Source: Guillardia theta CCMP2712 (taxonomy: Eukaryota > Cryptophyceae > Pyrenomonadales > Geminigeraceae). Taken from it: a stretch of 64,000 bases of DNA. The DNA lies in the NCBI RefSeq assembly GCF_000315625.1, contig NW_005434642.1, positions 237,179 to 301,178 on the forward strand. The letters are read 5' to 3'. Below are positions 12,466 to 22,811 of this stretch, piece after piece; position 1 is the first letter of the stretch; every line of letters begins with the position of its first letter. The notes below the pieces were generated by a model, which was given only the letters and a program-made list of their open reading frames with translations, did no database searches and was not told the origin of the DNA. The translations under genes and the position numbers were made by a program.

Positions 12466-15015
12466 ATGACAGGCAACTTCGAACTATCCAGCAAACTCTC
12501 TCGGGGTTTCCTCTTTGCCCTTGTCCTCTCCTCCTCCTGCGCCTTCAGCCTGCCTTCCTCCTTGTCTCTCGCTTCATCTCATTCTCTCTCGCCTTGGAGG
12601 GCAAGCACGCACATGTGCTGTTAGTGAACGAGAACCCCTCCCGTCGCCATGGTCGACCGGCGTGCGCCCAACGGATCCGAGGAGGAGACGCATCCTCTGA
12701 GAAAGGCGCCAGCAACGTGAGGATCAAGGTGGACGGCATGAGGTGCGCGTCTTGCGCCATGAGGCTGGAGAGGAACTTGCGGTCCAACTTCACGGACGAG
12801 GTGGAGCTGGCCGTCTCGTTCCCTTTGCAGACTTTGTTCTTGAAACACAGCAAGGCTCTGCCGATAGAGCGAGTGATGGAGCTGATTGGAGCCAACGGGT
12901 TCTCAGCTCACTTGCTAGACACCAACACTGAAGCTTCGTCGAGCCTGAGGGAGATAGAACAGCAAACGAACCTCAACAAGTCGCTCAACGATCTGCTCCT
13001 CATCACCACTATCAACCTTGTCAGTCTCCTCCCCAACTTGTTCCGATCTATCCCCGCTCAGAGCTTTGACATCATCCTATCATGCGCCGCTCTCGTCACG
13101 GTCGGGCGGCAATTCTTCATATCTGCATGGCACTGCTTGAAGCAGAGATACGCCAACATGGACGTGCTTATCGCCCTGGGATGCGTTTCTACCATGACGT
13201 ACTCCTCCCTCTGCGCATGGACCAGCATGGGGCACCCGATGTTTCTCACTGTCGTCATGACGATGCAGTTCGTCCTCCTCGGGAGATTTCTGGAGAAAGT
13301 CGCGCAGCAGCACGCAATCAGGCGGATCGCCGACCTCTGCTCCGTCGACTCGACTGCAGTGGAGTTGGTAGACAAGGAAGGAAGAGCCCTCCGCGTGGAT
13401 CCAAAGCTCCTGCAGCCCGGGGACGTCGTGCGAGTCAGCCCGGAGGAGAAGCTTCTTGTCGACGGGATTCTGCTGGCAGAGGAGACTATCATGGACGAAT
13501 CGATGCTGACAGGAGAGTTCAGGCCCGTGCGGAGGTCTCGAGGAGACCTTGTGCTTGCTGGGAGTATCCATCGAGGGGCGAGGACGGAGGAAGTGCGCGT
13601 GCTGCGGGCAGGGATCAACACGACACTGTCTCAGTTCCTCAGCATGGTGGATCTTGCGGACACAAGGAAGGCGCAAGTGCAGCGGATGACCGATCGCGTC
13701 GCCTCCCTCCTGGTCCCTCTGGTCGTGTGCTGCTCCATTCTCGTCGGAGCCTCCTGGTTCTCTCTGGCCTCCTCTGGAACTCTTCCATCCACTCTGATCT
13801 TCGACCAACCTGCTCCTCTCCTCCAGGCCGTCTTCTTCTCGACCAGCGTCCTCATGGTCTCCTGCCCCTGCGCCCTTGGTCTCGCCGTGCCCATGGCTCT
13901 CATCGCCGCCGTCGGCGTTGGCGCTCAGCACGGGATGTTGTTCCGCAGCGCTCAGGCCGTGGAGGAGGCGTGCAAAGTCTCCCTCCTCTGCATCGACAAG
14001 ACGGGGACGATCACGGAAGGGAAGCCAAACGTGGAGGGGCTGCTGCTGCTGGGAGAGGAGGGGGGAGGTAGGGAGGGAGGAAACATCTTGAAGGTGGGAG
14101 AGGAGGATGGGTGGGAGCAGGGGATTCCTCAAAGCTGCCGGACGATGTGGCGCAGCATCGCAGCATGCGAGGTGAACGTCTCGCATCCTCTCTCTACAGC
14201 ACTCCAGGCGTTCGCTGCCAGGGTTGCGCGCAATGATGAGGTGACGTCACACGGGGTACGGAAGAGGAAGAGCATCGTGGGGAAGGGAGTCGTCTGCTGG
14301 ATGTCAGATGGCACGGTGATGGCGATAGGAGGAAGCAGCTTGCTCGAGCACCTTCACTGCCCCGCGTCGCCTCCTCCTGCCTGGAGAAACGCCGGACAAT
14401 CCGTGGTGTGGGTCCTGACAGCCGATGACGCCGTTGAGCAGGGAAGGGAAGAGGAGGAGCTTCAGAGCTTCCGCTGGAGGCCGCGCATGGCAGTCGCGCT
14501 GTCTGACAGGGTGAGGGAGGAGGCGAAGGAAGTCATCAGCAGGCTGAAGGAGCTGGGGATCGACGTCTTCCTCCTCTCCGGTGACGATCCTCTAGTGGTG
14601 GAGCAGGTGGCACAGCAGGTTGGCATCCGGCAGCACCTTGGCGGACTCTCTCCCCTTCAAAAGTCCCAGCAGGTTTCCCAGCTCCGAGCGCAAGGCGCTC
14701 GGGTCGCCATGGCTGGAGATGGTATCAACGACATCCCCGCGTTCGCTCAGGCGGACCTGTCGGTGGCCGTGGCGGGAGGGAGCAAGGTGAGGAGGAAGGA
14801 GGGATAACGGCCATGACGCATGCGGCAGGAGGTCATGCAGTCCTCCGACCTTGTGCTCGCAGCCAGCAACCTTCGGCTCCTCCTCTCCTCCTTCCGCCTT
14901 GCTCGCGCAACGATGAGGCGCATTGTTCTCAACCTTGTCTGGGCTTGCTTGTACAATGTGAGTGACAGGAGGAGGGGAAGGAACAGTCTGAGGAAATAGA
15001 GGTGGTGGAGCAAGG

Positions 15016-15047
<32 letters not shown>

Positions 15048-15275
15048 GGTCCAGTGAGGGTCCCCCTGGCTCATACTCTTCACAGGTTGTAGCGCTTCCT
15101 GTCGCCGCTGGATTATTCGCGATCTCTGCGTCCATTATCGTTCCTCCCTGGCTCTGTGCAGGTAAGAGGGAGAGGAGGAGGAGCCTGCTGCTGAAGCTGA
15201 TCGCTAGGAATGATGAGCGCGTCCTCCGTCCTCGTGGTTTCCTGCTCCTTGTCGCTGATGCTCTTCCGACCATGA
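12466..15275 (+). CDS. P1B-type copper-transporting ATPase, probably plastid-targeted
   Basis: Membrane pump that moves Cu+ using ATP. Exons proposed: 12466-12614, 12713-14786, 14829-14957, 15086-15161, 15208-15275; about 831 residues, all phases agree. Order: N-terminal leader, one HMA metal site (GMRCASC), membrane helices, actuator loop TGE (MDESMLTGEF), CPC in the membrane (SCPCALG), phosphorylation motif DKTGTITEG, the HP motif of the ATP site (SHPLST), GDGINDIPA, and a C-terminal helix with MMSASSV. Exon 1 encodes MTGNFELSSKLSRGFLF then a hydrophobic stretch ending SSSCA, followed by FSLPSSLSLASS. This looks like a signal peptide plus a transit-like segment with Phe at +1. Known plastid relatives are PAA1/PAA2 (HMA6/HMA8). 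The first intron (12615-12712) is inferred from phase; without it the pump frame has no ATG before about 12738. Confidence 0.9.
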
Positions 15276-15479
15276 GCAGAGAGAGTAAATTACATGAATG
15301 TACTATAAACAAGATGGAAGAAGGATTGGAGGAAGAGGAAGAGGAGACGCGAGGGACGAGGAGGAGGAGGAGGAGGATGCTAGTCGTCGTCGATCACGAT
15401 CACATCGTGCGCAGATTCTGCTGCAGCGGTCACCTGATGACTCTGGGGAAGAGAAGCTGGAAGGAGGGGGGGCGATGAG
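15276..15479. other. Gap between the copper ATPase and the Gln-rich gene
   Basis: Convergent gap with GGA-rich low-complexity sequence near 15320-15380 (GAGGAAGAGG runs). No gene and no GGGGTA-type block is seen. Confidence 0.5.
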
Positions 15480-18400
15480 CTAGAGGAGGAGAGAGGAAGG
15501 GGTGAGGAGCGGAAGAAGAAATTTGAAAGGAAATTGACAGAGGAGCTGGGGGGGAAGAGAATGTGGAAAGGCAAGGGGATAGGAGGCAGAGGATGTCGCA
15601 AGGAGGGTCGTGGCGGTGGGAGGCAGGAGGCACCTTGATTCTTCTGGCTCGTTTGAGAGAATTCTGAGCGAGTGGACATGTCGAAGGAGCTTATGCCATC
15701 GGGTACCTGCCAGGTGGCGATCAGAAACGTTGAGGGGAGGGGGAGGGGAACGAACTTGCTGCAGAATCTTTTGAAACTCCTCGTCCTCCACCACTTCCTC
15801 GATTTCTACCTGGCAGATGCTGTAGGAAATCCAAGTGAGACTCTAGAGGAAAGGACGTGAGGGAGAGGAGGGCGAGAGGGCGAGAGGCAGAGGAGGGGGG
15901 AAAGGAGGAAGGGAAGGAGGGGAGGGGAGAGAGGGGAGGGAAGATTGGAGCAAGACGACTAACGGGCATTTCTTTTCTCCCTGTCTTTCATCGACTTGGT
16001 CCAAGACTCTTTGTCAAAGCACTGCGCTCAACGAAATCAGAGGAGCAGGAGGAAGGCAGGAATGGAGAAAGCGAAGCAACGTGAGAATGGGCACTGGTGG
16101 GGAGAGGCAGCCAGCCAAGGAGGAAAGGACGGAGGGAGGGACGGAGGGAGGGACGGAGGGACGGAGGGAGGGAGGGAGGGACGGAGAGAGGGAGGGAGGG
16201 AGGGACCGAGGGAGGGATGGAGGGAGGGATGGAGGGAGGGACCGAGGGAGGGATGGAGGGAGGACAAGGGTTGTCTCACGTTCAAATGACGGCAGTCTTT
16301 CCCTTTGACAGGGACCTTTATCCGCGCTTGTGAGATCGGGCAGAGAAGGGAGACCTTCAAGAAGTTGACGGGGGGGCACAGTGGCGGAGGGGGGGTGGGA
16401 GAGCAGAGGAGAGGAGAGGAGAGGAGAGCAGAGCAGAGCAGAGCAGAGGAGCGACGAGAGCAGAGCAGAGGAGAGGAGCGACGAGAGGAGAGGAGAGGAG
16501 AGGAGAGGAGAGGAGGAGAGGAGCATAGTGCATGTGTTTTCAGTTACCTCCACATGGCTAATCACAGCTCCTCCACACTCTGCAAGAAGTTCTTCGATCG
16601 GGTCTGCCAGCTGCTGATCCTCCTCGCCCTCTCCCTTTGTGTTCAACCCTTCCTGCTCCGGTTCCTGCAGGGCGGAAGAAGGATAAGAGAAGTGGAAGGA
16701 TGAAGACTGGGAGGACTGTAAGAAGAAGGAAGAGGACGACAAAGACAAAGACAAGGGCAAGGACAAAGAGGAGAAAAAGAAGGCGTTGGGTGGGAAGGGA
16801 AGAAACGAGGCGAACTGCGAGAACCTCTTTCACGTTCATTGTGGATATTTCGCTTCGTCCTACTCCACCTTCGTGCCGGAAGTAAAGACTCCAGCAGAGC
16901 TGTCGCATCCGATTCTGAGCAGCAACTTCAGGTTGCAAGGAGGAGAAGGATGCAAGGGATTACCAGCAGGCGAGCAGAGTCCCAGCACGAGGAAAGCGGT
17001 GAGAACTTCTCCTGAGCCGCTTGCTGGGCTGACTTGAGAGCAGACGCCCACCTGGAAGTTTGACATTGCTCCTGTCAATCTCAGACAGCCTGGACACTGC
17101 ACAGTGTCAAACCTTGCTGTCACCTTGCTCCAGATAGCCTCCGACATCCTCTGGGTTGCGCTGATCGCGTTCTGCAGCTGCGGTACATGTCAACCTCAAG
17201 GTTCTCTCCCCACCATCCCGCACAATTCACCTGAGAGGGGAACTGACTCGTGTGGTACTGGGCAATCGTGCTGGCCAGCCTGCTCCTCGATTTCTTGCCG
17301 CAAACTTCAGCACACTCTCAGCTGACCCTCCAGCCCAGCACAAACCTCGATCTCCTCCTGCAGGGCCCCAGCTGAGAGCTCGTACACCTCCTCCCACCGG
17401 ACCATCCTTGTAACATCTCTGGTGGGGTTCAGGTCGAGCCGCTCTTGAAGCAACGCATTCATGATGAGCTGGCAATCTGAGGTGATAAAAAAGAGTCAGG
17501 CTCGGTCGCAAGCTATCGCTGATCCCTTTCCTGTCTTCCTCTTGCTCGCGCGCAATGAGCCGTCACCTTCGTCCTTCTCCAGCCCTCCGTGCTGCCCTCC
17601 GCTGCCATCTCATCGTCATCCTATGGAATTGTTGGGAGCATACAAGTACCTCGCGTCCACCTCCCTCCCCGTCCTGGTTTCATCCCTCGACGAGCCCTCG
17701 ACTCTCCTCTCCTCCTCGATCATGTTCTGACTTGAAGCAGCTTGGCTACTGGAGGGGTCCGCCTCTGTTCTGTCCGCCTCCTCCGTTATCCTTTTCTTCT
17801 CTGTTCTCTGTCTTGCTCTTTCTCCACCAGCATCTCCCGGATTCACTGCCGTCATCTCAGAACTGGAGGGAGATGCTTGCCCGTGCGTTGATCCTCCCTG
17901 CGACGATTCTCCTCCTTCCTTTCCTGCCCCTCCTCCACGCTCCTCTGCCCCAGCTCCTCCTGCCTTCGCTCGATCTACCGCCCTTGTATCCATCTGCTGC
18001 GCCCCTCCTTCTACCTTTATCGACCTTCCTTCCAGCTTTGCAGCCCCTTGTGCTGCTGCTCCTGCGTTACCTGCCATCGACGCTTCCGTTTGCGTCTTCC
18101 CATGTATTCCCCCTGCCGCCGTCGCCCCTCCCTGCTGCTGCCCTCCCTGCGCTGCTCCTGCTGCTTTCACTGCCCCCGTCCCCCCTTGTGCCTCTGCCGC
18201 TGCTACCCCTGCCGCTGCCATCCCCTTCCTCTGCTGCGGTTGGACCCCTTGTGCTGCTGCTGCTGTCTTTGCTACCGCCGCCGCCGCCGCTGTTCCTCCT
18301 CCTCCTCCTCCTCCCTGTTGCTGTCCCCCACCGTCCGATCCTCCTACTGCCTTTCCCCCTGGTGTCGCCATCTGAGACCCTCCCTGTGATCCTGCGCCTG

Positions 18401-18885
18401 CTGGTCTCGTCACTTCCGGATCCTGACCGGCTGCCTCCGGCCTTCCTGCTGCCTCCACAGCCTTCGCAGCCGCCCCTCCCAGCTGCTTCCCTTCTCTCTG
18501 CTCCACTTCTGCTAGGCCTGAAGTTATCTGTCCCTGTGTTTCTGTCTCTGCTGCCACTGATTTGCCCTGCCCCCTCTCCTGCCCCTGCCTTTCAGCCTTT
18601 ATATGTGCCGGCACTGCCAACGACTCTGCCTGATGCCGCCCTCCTTGCTGTTCCGCTTCTTCAGCCCTCCATGCCTCGGCTCCCGCTCCTGTCTTTGCTG
18701 CCACTGCCGCAGGAGCAGGGGTCAAAACCCGTGCTCCGTTCTCCTGCTGCTGCTGGTGCTGCTGGTAGTGCTGCTGCTGGTGCTGCTGGTAGTGCTGCTG
18801 CTGGGAGTACTGATGGTAATACTGCTGCTGGTAGTTTTGGTGATAGTAGTACTGCTGCTGGAACTGCTGCGGGTGATGGTAGTGG

Positions 18886-18919
<34 letters not shown>

Positions 18920-20395
18920 ACTGCTGCTGCTGGTACTGGTACTGCTGCTGGTACTGCTGCTGCTGCAGCAGCTGCACTGTTCCCTCTGCCACAGGTTTTA
19001 TCATCGTCGCCATTCCCCCCTCCTGCACTCCTCCCTGCGCTCCTTCTCCCATCGTTGCCCTTGCAGCTGCTGTCATTGTCGTTCCTTGCGCTTGCCCTTC
19101 TCTCTTAGGCTCTCCTTCTCCCGTAGCCTCAGCCACCACCGGCACCACTCGCTCGTTGACAGACTTCTGTGCTCCTGCTCCTGCTCCTGCTCCTAATGCC
19201 CCTGCTGCCCCTGCTGCTGCTCCTGCTGCTGCACTAGGAGCCGTTGCCACTCCTCCAGGCTGCTGGCCCCTCCCTCTATTCCTGCACCTGGTTTCGTCAC
19301 CATCGTCTTCCCTATCTGCTGCCCTCCTGCTCCTTCATCGGTCCGTTGCTTTGCCGCCGCCCCTGCAGGCTGCCTCCCGCCTCCCATAGGCTCTGGCACC
19401 ATTTTCGCTGCTGCCTGCTGCCCTTCTCTCTGTGCCACGTCCTCTTTCAAACTCATGCGTCCTAGCTCAGCTGTCTTCTCCTTCTGCTCCTCTCGTGTTG
19501 CTTGGCCGGCGATCGCTGCATGAAACCTGCCAGGGACCCTCGCACCATCCTCTCCTGTATCCGACCTCCTGAGCAAATCAGCCCCTTGTCCCGACAAGGC
19601 ACCGTTGGATTTTCCTTCCTCCATTCTCATGGCATCTGGCATGTCACGATCGTTCACTTCATTCCGTCGCCAACCGCCAACTTCGTTGCTAGAAGGCCGC
19701 TGTCGCACCATCTCCAGGGTATCTACACCGCCATTTAAGTCGTTCTCGTCAGATTCACACTCTATATCCTGCGACCAACTACGATCACCAGTCTCTCCTT
19801 GTGCCCTAGTATATCGCCCATCTTGTGCTGCATGATTCTGGCTGGTATGATTCTGCTGCGGCCGCACGTCCTGCATGAACCGTTCATCCCCGCGTTGATA
19901 TGCCCGCTCTGAAACCTGGTTGCCCACTCCGAGACCGGGTCCACTATTACCTCCCAGATTCGTAGGTCCTTGATAGTTCCTCTGTACACTGTAATGCTCC
20001 GAGCGCGTTGACGATTCCGCATTTTGCCCCTGCTGTGTTGTGGGCTCAACATACTGTCCATTGCTGGCTGCGGTATGTGAGGGCCTTGAGGAGACGGCAG
20101 CTGCACGAGGATCTTGAGGCCGATAACTCTGCTGATATTCGCGCGATTGAGGGGCGGGAGTCTGGCTGCTGTTTGTCGACTTCTCAAGCGAGCTCGACGA
20201 GGAAGATTGCTGTGGCTGGTCCAAGAAATCCTCGTATCGCGATCTCTTCCTCGACCTGTCTCTATCTGGCAGGAAGGGAAGGGCTCTCTTTCCAAAGCTC
20301 CTCTCCTCTTCGGAAAATTGATCCATCATATTTAAGTACCATACTTTCGCATTGAACGCCGGTCGCTCCTCCTCCCTCCTCCCCCCCCGCATCGC
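15480..20395 (-). CDS. Unrecognised multi-exon Gln/Ala-rich protein
   Basis: Not identified; span and exon structure are approximate. A likely start is ATG at 20395 (MAMRGGRREEERPAFNAKVW), followed by a basic patch (DRDRSRKRSRYEDF), a Gln/Ser-rich region to about 19193 and a strongly Gln/Tyr/Ala-rich region (19250-17660) with YQQQ-type repeats. The two long frames meet in a CAG/GCA-rich stretch at 19193-19250, so a small intron, slippage or a sequence error is implied. Probable downstream exons include 17511-17380 (LIMNALLQERLDLNPTRDV), 16664-16548 (between AG and GT; DQQLADPIEELLAECGG) and near 15815-15640 (EEVVEDEEFQKILQQ). Such composition is common in transcription or RNA-binding proteins, but no domain supports a role. 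Confidence 0.45.
16100..16270. repeat. GGAGGGAC/GGAGGGAT tandem repeat
   Basis: Imperfect tandem GGAGGGA units over about 150 bp. The open frames across it (Gly/Arg or Pro/Ser repeats) are artefacts of the repeat. Confidence 0.9.
16398..16520. repeat. GAGAGCA/GAGAG purine tandem repeat
   Basis: Runs of AGAGC and AGAGG units on the plus strand, next to the exon at 16548-16664 of the Gln-rich gene. Confidence 0.9.
18740..18975. repeat. CTG/CAG-rich trinucleotide region coding polyglutamine
   Basis: GCTGCTG and TGCTGCTGGTA units on the plus strand, read on the minus strand as Gln and Tyr repeats in the Gln-rich gene. An uninterrupted CTG run lies near 18890-18917. Confidence 0.85.
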
Positions 20396-20815
20396 CATTC
20401 GCAAATGGAGTTCTCTCACCTGGAACCGTGAAATCCATTTCAAAAGGCGGGTGGGTAGTGTACCCTGTGTACGGCCTGAATTTCAAGTGGGAATGTACGG
20501 GTAGTCAAAGATTTCAACTTGTGTGATTGGGGGTAGGGTGGGCAGATTTTTGCCAGGAACTTGTTTGGAACGAGTTGGGAGGGAGGAGACGGAGGGGAAG
20601 GAGGAGAGATGTGGGGGAAGAAAGGGAAGTTCTTTCAGCTCTTTACATAGATTTGTACTGATTGGCACGTTGGTGGAGAAGAAAAGTCAGCTAACCATCC
20701 ATTTATACCCCAAGGAAATAATGAAATGTATTCCACGCTTTCGTAGCAGCGAGAAAATTAAGAGAATGCTATGATATCGGCCATGGTAAATAGTCGAAAG
20801 ATCTGAAACCGTCTT
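20396..20815. promoter_or_regulatory. 5' flank of the Gln-rich gene with GGGGTA-type block
   Basis: Between the starts of the Gln-rich gene and the stop of the ELMO gene. It contains GGCGGGTGGGTAGTGTACCC near 20446 and GGGGGTAGGGTGGGCAG near 20529, the same vocabulary as other 5' gaps. No gene seen. Confidence 0.45.
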
Positions 20816-22114
20816 CTACTCGTCAAATAATTCGATTCCCATAATGTCCGCTACTGAAACCGGACTCTTTGCACCCGAACTCCGGAGTGCAGCACAAGTT
20901 TTCTCTCTTGTCGTTTTGAGAACTATAGGAAACTGCATGTACCTGGGTGAAATCGTAAAGTGTAAATTTCCAACAATATGTAGAGTTTAACGCTTACGTT
21001 GCATTCGTGCGTACCCACTCGCTATCCAAGAACAGGAATACCTGGGAAAACAGGCTGATTAATCGCGCAGCACATTCTTAATCGCGAAGTACGTCCAAAA
21101 CAATGGGAAAGCAGATTTGACTACTCACAACGCAGAAAAGCTCCATGAATGCCTTTTCGTTCTTCTCAAGCATCTTCACAAAACTGAAGTAATGCTTGTC
21201 AGCTATGAAGCTATAGCGCAGTTTAGCTTCACTTAGCCCGCATGCTAGCAGCTTCTTGGAGAGATGCACTATTCCCAGTGGTCGATTTCAGCTTCATAAT
21301 GTCCGTGAGCATGTACACCACATTGATTGCGGCACATGCAAAGGGATAGCTTTCTTCTGCACTCTTTCCGTTGGATCGTTTTAAGAGCTCCATATACTTG
21401 TCAGGATATGCCTGTCACACCAAGCATGAGTCAATGAGAAGGCAACACTTCAGTAACGGCGAACCTCAGCAAAAAATGTGAGACAGAGCACAGGCAGCAT
21501 GCCAGCAGCTCGAAAGTCAGTAGCCGGGTCGTTTCCCTGAAACCCCATGCGCTTCCACATTCTATCACACATCAAAGGAATTCAGCTCGAATGTAAAAGA
21601 AAAGTTGAGGGGGTTACGGGTCATGCTGCTCGGGTTTTTCGGTGGCGTTCGGGAAGGAAAGCTCCCAAAGTTTTGTGAGCAGATGAAAGTGAGACTCGTG
21701 AGTGTAGGAGATTCCCACGTTCTTCTCAACAAACTCTGCCAATAGCTGTTCCTGTTCCGGAGTAAGCTCGGGTGGTTTCAAGAAGTTGAAGCTGGAAATG
21801 CTGCCGACGGGGATATATGTACTCCAGCTTCTGGCCATGGTAGGGACCTCGTACAACCAATTCTGAAAGATTGACCAGTAGCGATATACATCCTCGACTC
21901 GGATATCCTTAATCTGGTTTGTGATCCTGCTCAAGCTCCGCACACCTTCAGAAATTGTACTTGTGCAAATACTCTCCTCCTCCTTGTCATGCTCTGCATG
22001 CGAACCTCTGGAGGGTGCATGTCTCAGCAGAGAGGATGACTCGTGATCATCGTCATCCACCTCTGGCCTTTCATGATGATGTGCTCCTCGTCGTCTCAGC
22101 CCGTCGTCCTCCAT
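20816..22114 (-). CDS. ELMO/CED-12 domain protein (ELMOD type)
   Basis: ELMO-domain proteins act as GAPs for Arf-family GTPases or as parts of Rac exchange factors. Exons (minus): 22114-21618, 21561-21465, 21411-21270, 21226-21129, 21041-20998, 20942-20816; all phases agree. The N-terminal 60 residues are acidic and His-rich with no recognised fold. The ELMO domain shows LTKLWELSFP, MWKRMGFQGNDPATDFRAAG (the WKxxGFQG..DPxTDFR signature), YPFACAAINV and FLFLDSEWVRTNATYMQFP. The Arg of the ATDFR signature, catalytic in ELMOD GAPs, is present. The start is the ATG at 22114 because the frame upstream has no other ATG. The 43-nt intron 21227-21269 is required to restore frame; without it the gene would look frameshifted. 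Confidence 0.9.
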
Positions 22115-22811
22115 GGCCAACAAACTGGTATTCTTTGCCACGGGCTATGAGAAGTTTCCAACAGTGCAACCTTGTTGAGCACCAGACAAACTCTCTTCTT
22201 CCTAGGATCTTAACGACTTCTTCGACAGATTCTTCTCTTCTTTCACCCCTCAAGCTTTTCCCTTGCTTCCGACTGCCCGCATAAACAGCCGCTGCATCCT
22301 CCTCCTGCAACCCAACCTAACCCTGGCCTCAAGTACCCCCTCTTTCATTGACCCTACCTCCTCCCTACAATCCGATTCTCTCACTACCCATATATTTCTC
22401 TCTGTTTACGTACAATGGTACCCGTGTTGGAGAGGGTCATATGGCACATAGCTTCTTATCACCCCCATCTTGGGAACATAACCCCTCATGATTCTATTAT
22501 CAGCTGTATGACTGGTCACCCCTGGTTTTTCGCGCCTTCAACACCCCTGTTGTACCCTGCGGACCACCACCCCTTCATCTGACTCTAATAGACCGGTACC
22601 CGTCAAGCAGCAATCGACACCCGGCGGGCCGGGGCCTGCCAGGGCTCCCGGAGAAAAACCAACCGCAGATGATGTCAGACCAGAGAGCTGTACATGCTTC
22701 AGGGGGTGGTCAAACAGGTGAAAATGCTTCGTCAGGGAATAGGGTGGGGTGATGACCCCCACCCTGATCTCATAGAGAGGGGTAGTGGGGGTAGGTGGGT
22801 AGAGTGACGCA
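22115..22811. promoter_or_regulatory. Divergent ELMO/ARP2 intergenic region with GGGGTA/TACCCC blocks
   Basis: No gene. C-rich words (ACCCCC, AACCCCTC, CACCCCT, CCACCACCCC) cluster at 22460-22575. G-rich words (AGGGTGGGGTG, AGAGGGGTAGTGGGGGTAGG) cluster at 22738-22805, ending within 10 bases of the ARP2 ATG. Confidence 0.5.

Noticed and set aside
17555-19108. 517-codon plus-strand Leu/Pro-rich frame
   Set aside because: It is the antisense of the Gln/Ala-rich minus-strand gene. Leu/Pro/Ala repeats arise from reading CAG/GCA repeats backwards.
21129-21411. Frameshifted (broken) ELMO gene
   Set aside because: A 43-nt GT-AG intron at 21227-21269 restores the frame and gives a normal domain length, so no damage needs to be assumed.
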